Assembly: GCA_902494515.1 (NCBI GenBank)
Contig: CABUTS010000024.1
Location: forward strand, 1-34,771
Length of the DNA stretch: 34,771 nucleotides
From: an uncultured Muribaculaceae bacterium
GTDB taxonomy: Bacteria; Bacteroidota; Bacteroidia; Bacteroidales; Muribaculaceae
Direction: 5' to 3'
Position numbers and translations under genes: made by a program. Below the pieces are notes generated by a model. That model was not told where the DNA came from and did no database searches. It saw only the letters and a list, made by a program, of their open reading frames with translations. Positions 30,168-34,771 of the stretch are shown here, piece by piece. Numbering within the stretch: the stretch's first letter is position 1; each line of letters starts with the position of its first letter.

Positions 30168-30306
30168 CAGCCTGCAAGCCTTGCGATAAGCCTGCAAGCC
30201 TTGCGTCGGGACACGCGAATCACCGTTGCGGAAGCCTGCAAGCGTTGCGTCAGGACGTACGAATCACTGACGCGGAAGCCTGCGAAAGGATACGTAAGGA
30301 CGCACC
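30168..30306. repeat. 44-bp tandem repeats
   Basis: Two full units, 30188-30231 and 30232-30275, share AAGCCTGCAAGCNTTGCGTC and the same spacing of GGAC and CGAATCAC. A partial unit (AAGCCTGCAAGCCTTGCG) precedes them and a decayed third unit begins at 30276. Confidence 0.8.
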
Positions 30307-30458
30307 AAGGGCTGCCGCTAATTTTTGATGTTTGAAAAAGTTGGTGGAAAAACTATGCACACCTCATCTGAGCGCCGCCCGGAGGAGCGACCCCGCCACA
30401 CCGACTGATGTTGTAGCATAGAGGCTTCATAGCTGAAAATGAAATAATTAAACGATAA

Positions 30459-30502
30459 AACTGTATGAAAGCTGTATGAAAACAGTATAAAAACTGTATG
30501 AA
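30459..30502. repeat. Four 11-bp direct repeats
   Basis: AACTGTATGAA, AGCTGTATGAA, AACAGTATAAA and AACTGTATGAA follow each other without gaps (30459-30469, 30470-30480, 30481-30491, 30492-30502). The 11-bp period places every copy on about the same face of the helix, as in an operator or iteron set. No gene or replication protein adjoins it. Confidence 0.75.
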
Positions 30503-30741
30503 AACCAGCTTTGGAAAAAATGCACCCTCAGGTGCCAATCCCCATTCTGCCGCAAATTTACCACAAATTCCCCATTCCTCCAAATTTTCTCCCCAAAAAT
30601 CGCACATATACACCGTGTGCATATTAGCGAGTGCATTGTCCGCGAGTGCATGAAAATCCCTCCTCCCGCTCCGCAACGTACGGACGAGCCTTGGGCACGT
30701 ATCCCCGGCAAGATAGCCTTTATATCTCACTAAATCAGCTA

Positions 30742-31047
30742 TTTACACGGAACTACACGAAACCAACAGAACTATCATTTTGAACTTCAAACGGAGGCCT
30801 AAAGGCCTGACCCAGAACGTCAACGGAAGCCTACGGCACACCCTTTCTGAGTGAGGAGGTTGCGGAGCAGATTGGTGGAGCAAGCAGGCCCCGTCAGGCT
30901 TCCGTTAAGCTTTGACACTGACGGGCATCATGGTTTGACACTCCGCAGGCTTCCGTTAACGTTCAGGAGCGTAAGCTCCGCAGCAGTTCGGTTTTACGTT
31001 CCCGTCCAATAAAATAGTTCCGTTAGTTCAGTGCAGCTCCGTGTAAA
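30742..31047. mobile_element. MITE-like element, copy A
   Basis: The 306-bp segment is bounded by imperfect 33-bp inverted repeats (left TTTACACGGAACTACACG..., right ending ...CAGCTCCGTGTAAA; 27 of 33 match by eye). Its interior shares long stretches with copy B, including ACGGAGGCCTAAAGGCCTG, AAGCTTTGACACTGACGGGC and CGTTCAGGAGCGTAAGCTCC. No ORF; if mobile it would rely on a transposase elsewhere. Confidence 0.65.
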
Positions 31048-31220
31048 AAACTTCCGGCACGTGGAGTTATCAACCCGCTGTGGAAATCCGAAGGTCTTCA
31101 TGATCAGTAAGTTAGTTCCGGGTAGTTCCGCGTTAAAAGAGCCCGCCGCAGGGGCAACGTGTCGGAGGGACTGCCCGTACAGCGCGTTAAAAAAGGCCGC
31201 TGGAGAATTGCGAAAGTCGT

Positions 31221-31416
31221 TGATCATGAAGACCTTCGGCCTTCACCCGGTTTGCTTCGGGGGGGATCCCCGGCTAAAAAATTCCGCTGCGCTCCATTTT
31301 TAAGCCGGGGTTACATGAACAAGAAGGCTTTCAGCCTTCCCCTGCCGGGGGCTTCTTGGTGGCCATCCGGTCCCTGTTAGGTAACATCGGGTGAAGGCCG
31401 AATGTCTTCATGGTCA
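31221..31416. repeat. 29-bp inverted repeat enclosing nested palindromes
   Basis: Arms at 31221-31249 and 31388-31416 match at 27 of 29 positions (GAAGACCTTCGGCCTTCACC versus the reverse of GGTGAAGGCCGAATGTCTTC). Inside are CCCCGGCT/AGCCGGGG (31268-31275, 31303-31310) and GAAGGCT-TTC-AGCCTTC (31323-31339). A further copy of the arm motif lies at about 31087-31107. Confidence 0.75.
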
Positions 31417-31451
31417 GCAAGATAGCCGGTATTCGCTACGAAATATGCTTT

Positions 31452-31720
31452 TTAACACGGAGCTACACGGAACTAACGGAACCAGCATGATGAACGTCAA
31501 CGGAGGCCTAAAGGCCTGGCCCGGAACGTCAACGGAAGCCTGACGGTACTCCCAAGTTTGCCACTCCGCAGGCTTCCGTTAAGCTTTGACACTGACGGGC
31601 ATCATGGTTTGACCCTCCGTAGGCTTCCGTTAACGTTCAGGAGCGTAAGCTCCGCCATGGTTCGGTTTTACGTTCCGGAGACAAATTTGCTTCCGTTAGT
31701 TCCGGGTAGTTCCGTGTTAA
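31452..31720. mobile_element. MITE-like element, copy B
   Basis: The 269-bp segment has 30-bp inverted ends that match at 28 of 30 positions (left TTAACACGGAGCTACACGG, right ending TAGTTCCGTGTTAA). The interior matches copy A and itself holds a second inverted pair, AACGTCAACGGAAGCCTG against CAGGCTTCCGTTAACGTT, so the whole element could fold as one long hairpin. No coding potential. A solo right end of the same type lies at 31111-31136. Confidence 0.7.
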
Positions 31721-31809
31721 AAAAACATTTGCGGAGGGCACGTCCGTACGTTGTTGTCAAAACAGCTGGTAAAAATCGGGGGAGGGATGGAAATATGAGG
31801 TTTTTGTGG

Positions 31810-31817
31810 TAACTTTG
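31810..31817 (+). promoter_or_regulatory. Candidate -7 box for the HAD gene
   Basis: TAACTTTG matches TAnnTTTG. There is no TTTG at the expected -33 position, so the promoter is only half supported. It would give a leader of about 10 nt to the ATG at 31831. Confidence 0.45.
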
Positions 31818-31830
31818 CAGCAGAATTCAG

Positions 31831-32697
31831 ATGAGAGATGAATCTGTGATGAAGATTGTGAATATGAATGAGATAAAGAAGATTGGTAAGGAGATAAATA
31901 AGGAGATAAAGCTGGTGGCGGCGGACCTGGACGGGACGTTGCTGGATGGCCGGGGGATGTTGAACCCGGAGTTTTTCGATGTGTACGGGGAGCTGAAGGC
32001 CCGGGGGATTCAGTTTGTGGCTGCCAGCGGCCGACAGTATTACAATCTGCTGAAGCTGTTCGACAGCATCAGGGATGAGATTGTTTTCATTGCTGAAAAC
32101 GGCACGTATGTGGTGCGGCGCTCTGAGGAGCTGCTGATCGAGGATATCCCGGCCGAGAAGGCCCGTGAGGTGCTCCGTGAGGTTCGGGAAATCGAAGGGG
32201 CATACCCGGTGCTGTGCGGGCGTAAGAGCGCTTATATCGAAGATATGAGGCCTGATTTCGTGAAGCAGGCGCAGACCTATTACGAGCGGTGCGTGACAGT
32301 GCCGGACCTGATGGATATCTCCGACGACCGATTCCTGAAGATTGCGGTCTACGATTTCGGCGGGTCGTCGGTGCACGCCTATCCGCTGCTGCGCCATTTC
32401 GACGACACGCTGAAGGTTGTGGTCTCGGGTCAGAACTGGCTGGATGTCAGCGTCCAGGAGGCTAACAAAGGGAATGCGCTGGAGCTTGTCATGCACAGCC
32501 TCGGGTTGAAGCCGAAGGAGTGCATGGCGTTCGGCGACCAGATGAACGACGCCGAGATGCTCAGCGCCGTGGGCTACGGCTACGCCATGGCGAACTCCTC
32601 GGCGGAGCTCAAACGTGTGGCGAAGCTATTCGCCCCCTCGAACAACGAGGACGGAGTGCTCACCGTCATCCGCCGCGAGCTGCTCGGGGGGAAATAG
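31831..32697 (+). CDS. Cof-type HAD family phosphatase
   Basis: HAD phosphatases of this subclass hydrolyse sugar phosphates, nucleotides or flavin phosphates. The 288-residue frame has the nucleophile motif Asp32-x-Asp34-Gly-Thr in AADLDGTLLDG, motif II in FVAASGRQYYN, and the C-terminal motif GDQMNDAEML with the metal-binding Asp residues, plus a Cof cap domain between them. The first 27 residues (MRDESVMKIVNMNEIKKIGK...) are not family-like, so the true start may be the ATG at 31849 or 31861. The substrate is unknown. It is convergent with the GH35 gene and shares a bidirectional terminator with it. Confidence 0.9.
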   Translation: MRDESVMKIVNMNEIKKIGKEINKEIKLVAADLDGTLLDGRGMLNPEFFDVYGELKARGIQFVAASGRQYYNLLKLFDSIRDEIVFIAENGTYVVRRSEELLIEDIPAEKAREVLREVREIEGAYPVLCGRKSAYIEDMRPDFVKQAQTYYERCVTVPDLMDISDDRFLKIAVYDFGGSSVHAYPLLRHFDDTLKVVVSGQNWLDVSVQEANKGNALELVMHSLGLKPKECMAFGDQMNDAEMLSAVGYGYAMANSSAELKRVAKLFAPSNNEDGVLTVIRRELLGGK

Positions 32698-32744
32698 TCC
32701 GAAACAACCCGGCTTGTTTCGGATGACCGGCTTGTTTCGGACTA
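32695..32744. terminator. Bidirectional terminator with alternative hairpins
   Basis: TAGTCCGAAACAA (32695-32707, including the HAD stop codon) is complementary to TTGTTTCGGACTA (32732-32744). A second copy of TTGTTTCGG (32714-32722) can pair with the same left arm in a tighter 9-bp hairpin. It lies between convergent genes; ATTTG follows on the plus strand. Confidence 0.65.
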
Positions 32745-32763
32745 TTTGTAGGGGAATGGGATA

Positions 32764-34771
32764 TCAGAGGGGGAGGGAGATGGTGTATTCGGGGATAATG
32801 GCGGGGGTGCCGATTTCGAGGACGGGGCCGTCGGCGAAGGAGGGGATGCGGTCGGCCGGTATGTCCTGAAGGAAGGGAACGTTGTGGCGCAGCGGGCGGA
32901 AGTAGAAGCCCATCGGCTTGCCGGCGCTCATCTTCTCGGCGAAACGGTTCAGACCGATGCGCCAGGGTTCACCCTGCCAGAAATGGTCGAGAATCATGGC
33001 GTTGTCGAGGTAGGCCATGGCCAGGTCGCCGGTATAGGGAACATTCAGGAAAAATTCGTTGACCTGCGGAAGAACCTTGGCATTGCCGGTGAAGGTAACC
33101 TCCATACGGCAGGGGACACTCTTGTCAACTTTGAGCTCGGAAGCTACGGAATCGACAGTCACGGTCTGCTCGCGGAAGCCCTGCTTCGAGGGGTACGCGA
33201 CATAACGGAATGTCGGGGAGCCGAGCGAGAGGAGCTTCACACCGTCCTTTTCAGGCACGACAGTGGCGTCGGTCACCAGCAGTTTGCCGTTCACTTTCAT
33301 GGCGTTGAGCGCCTCGTGATACGGGAGGGTAGTGATCTTGATTTTCTTGCCGTTGCGGGCCTTGACGGTGAATGTGCTCTTGTAACCGGGAACTACATCC
33401 TTGAATTCGCTGCGACCTTTTACAGTGTTTTTGTCGAAGACATATTCGGGTTTCATTCCGTCGTGAACGGTGAAGAAGAAGTGCGGTGTGCCGTTGTCGT
33501 CAATTTCCATAAGGGGCTGAGCCACGGCATACTGCAGCCTGGCACCCTCCATGTCGAAGTTGAACGGCAGAATGGCGGAGGTGTTCTTCGGGAGTGTGAA
33601 ACCGCCGGTAGCGGGGATGGTGACAGTTCCGCCGGGTAGGTTGAGCTTCACCTGCAGGTCGGTCTGGTCGTGGCGGCCGAGATCATGATCCTGGGTGTTG
33701 ATGAGGAAAAGGAAACCTTCGCCGGCGGGGGTCATGAGCGCTTCGGCAGCTTCGGGGGTGCAGATGGGGCGCTTGTCGTAGACCATCTGGATGCCGACGC
33801 CCATCTCGGCGGCTGCCGAGGGATAATCGACGGGATTATAGCGCACGGGGCTGTAGTCGGGGTTGTGCCATAGGTCCTTGAACATGCAGAACTCGCTCTT
33901 GCGCTGGTCGGGGAACCATGTGGGATAAGTGTAGGCCGAAGTCACGGGGATAGCTTTTCCCTCGATAACAGCGGCGTTGCCCCATCCGGTGGCGGTGTAG
34001 AAGGGAGTGACGATGCCGGCGTCCTGCGCCATTTTCAGCAGCGTCTTCATGTGTTCCTCGCCGAGCTTGGCGGTGGAAATGGCGGAATCCTGCACGGAGA
34101 CACCGAGCTTGGTTATCCCCTTGTCGTAGCTTGCAGCGGTGAAGTCGCGGACCGGTTCGCCGTTATATTCCACGGCCATAGGGGCGGCGGAGTGCTGGTG
34201 TTCATTCTCGATCTGGCAGCCGATGATGGGGCCGCCGTCCTTGTAGTAGAGGCCGTCGAGCTGCCGTGCAATCTGACGGTAGAGCTTGTCGGCATATTCG
34301 AGATACTTAGGGTCTTTGGAGCGTATATCGAGATTCTTTGCGAAAATCCAGTCGGGGATTGCGCCGTTGCGGATTTCGCCGTGACCGAACGGGCCGATGC
34401 GTATGATCACATCCATGTTGTGCTTCTTGCAAAGCTCTATGAAACGGCGGAGATCGCGGTTGCCGGTCCAGACCCATTCACCCTCGTTGGGTTCATGGAG
34501 ACTCCAGAAAACGTAGGAGGGGAGGATATTTATGCCGCCGGCCTTCATCTTCAGGATTTCCTGCTCCCACTGGTCGGCCGGGTATCGGGTGTAGTGAAAC
34601 TCACCGCAGACGGCCACGGTAGGTTTTCCGTCGCGGATGATGTAGAAATTGTTGACGTCGATTGTGCCGCCGTCGGGAGCGGTGCCACCCATCTGCAGGT
34701 GTTCGCTGCGGATCGGCTCCCACGACTGCGGCGGAGTCAGTTCGTAGGTCTTGGCGGTGGCGGCGACTGCC
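32764..34771 (-). CDS. Glycoside hydrolase family 35 (beta-galactosidase-like), 5' end outside window
   Basis: The frame stays open to the window's right edge: 26 further codons (AVAATAKTYELTPPQSWEPI...) precede the internal ATG at 34692, and AVAATAKTY looks like the end of a signal peptide, so the protein is probably exported. It is partial, at least 668 residues. The TIM-barrel core has the GH35 opening GEFHYTRYPADQWEQEILKMKAGGIN and the acid/base motif GCQIENEH (Asn-Glu just before His). AAEMGVGIQ is the likely nucleophile region. Beta-rich domains follow. GH35 enzymes release beta-linked galactose from glycans. The stop at 32764 faces the HAD gene. Confidence 0.85.
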   Translation of the reverse strand, partial: AVAATAKTYELTPPQSWEPIRSEHLQMGGTAPDGGTIDVNNFYIIRDGKPTVAVCGEFHYTRYPADQWEQEILKMKAGGINILPSYVFWSLHEPNEGEWVWTGNRDLRRFIELCKKHNMDVIIRIGPFGHGEIRNGAIPDWIFAKNLDIRSKDPKYLEYADKLYRQIARQLDGLYYKDGGPIIGCQIENEHQHSAAPMAVEYNGEPVRDFTAASYDKGITKLGVSVQDSAISTAKLGEEHMKTLLKMAQDAGIVTPFYTATGWGNAAVIEGKAIPVTSAYTYPTWFPDQRKSEFCMFKDLWHNPDYSPVRYNPVDYPSAAAEMGVGIQMVYDKRPICTPEAAEALMTPAGEGFLFLINTQDHDLGRHDQTDLQVKLNLPGGTVTIPATGGFTLPKNTSAILPFNFDMEGARLQYAVAQPLMEIDDNGTPHFFFTVHDGMKPEYVFDKNTVKGRSEFKDVVPGYKSTFTVKARNGKKIKITTLPYHEALNAMKVNGKLLVTDATVVPEKDGVKLLSLGSPTFRYVAYPSKQGFREQTVTVDSVASELKVDKSVPCRMEVTFTGNAKVLPQVNEFFLNVPYTGDLAMAYLDNAMILDHFWQGEPWRIGLNRFAEKMSAGKPMGFYFRPLRHNVPFLQDIPADRIPSFADGPVLEIGTPAIIPEYTISLPL

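Larger units (their letters stand above)
30042..31830. other. 1.8-kb gene-free, repeat-dense region
   Basis: Between the small protein gene and the HAD phosphatase lie, in order: a GGGGGAG/CTCCCC hairpin (near 30052-30078), 44-bp tandem repeats (30168-30306), an array of four 11-bp repeats (30459-30502), a MITE-like element (30742-31047), a solo element end (31111-31136), a large inverted repeat (31221-31416) with smaller palindromes inside, and a second MITE-like element (31452-31720). ORFs here are short, overlap repeats and do not look like proteins. No transposase, tRNA or known RNA was recognised. Confidence 0.7.

Noticed and set aside
30353..30730. 125-codon minus-strand ORF in the repeat region
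   Set aside because: It spans the 11-bp repeat array and has irregular composition with no domain; likely chance.
1..34771. CRISPR arrays, tRNA and rRNA genes
   Set aside because: Repeats present are contiguous tandem or inverted, without regular unique spacers; no cloverleaf or rRNA signature was recognised by eye.

Overview
The window looks like a chromosomal segment of a member of the Bacteroidales, most likely a gut Muribaculaceae-like organism. Grounds: several promoters of the Bacteroidetes type (TTTG, about 20 bp, TAnnTTTG), almost no Shine-Dalgarno sequences, the gene order rpsL-rpsG-fusA-rpsJ without tuf, an outer-membrane beta-barrel of the TonB-receptor type, and a GH35 glycosidase. 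The genus assignment is inference.

Left flank (1-5193): a decayed C39-peptidase remnant of a peptide exporter and dnaX on the minus strand, then a beta-barrel outer-membrane protein gene on the plus strand that is split in two by an exact 7-bp tandem duplication.

Centre (5240-28700): a complete str/S10/spc/alpha ribosomal superoperon: rpsL, rpsG, fusA, rpsJ, rplC, rplD, rplW, rplB, rpsS, rplV, rpsC, rplP, rpmC, rpsQ, rplN, rplX, rplE, then rpsN, rpsH, rplF, rplR, rpsE, rpmD, rplO, secY, map, infA, rpmJ, rpsM, rpsK, rpsD, rpoA, rplQ. It is broken between rplE and rpsN by about 3.9 kb that holds a strong intrinsic terminator, GC-rich tandem repeats, a minus-strand cassette of four genes (small membrane protein, sugar/polyol-phosphate nucleotidyltransferase, CDP-alcohol phosphatidyltransferase, GtrA-like flippase) and, upstream of that cassette, an apparent structured RNA with its own promoter and a hairpin-plus-U6 end. 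A divergent plus-strand promoter then restarts the ribosomal operon ahead of rpsN. The superoperon is therefore probably two transcription units, 5264 to about 16120 and 19463 to about 28700. The cassette gene types suggest synthesis of an unusual head-group phospholipid or polyol-phosphate glycolipid; the exact product cannot be read from sequence.

Right flank (28740-34771): a Sel1-repeat protein convergent with a small unknown protein, a 1.8-kb gene-free region full of repeats (44-bp and 11-bp tandem repeats, two MITE-like elements with 30-33 bp inverted ends, further large inverted repeats), then a Cof-type HAD phosphatase convergent with a GH35 glycosidase whose 5' end runs off the window. 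No tRNA, rRNA, CRISPR array or transposase gene was seen.
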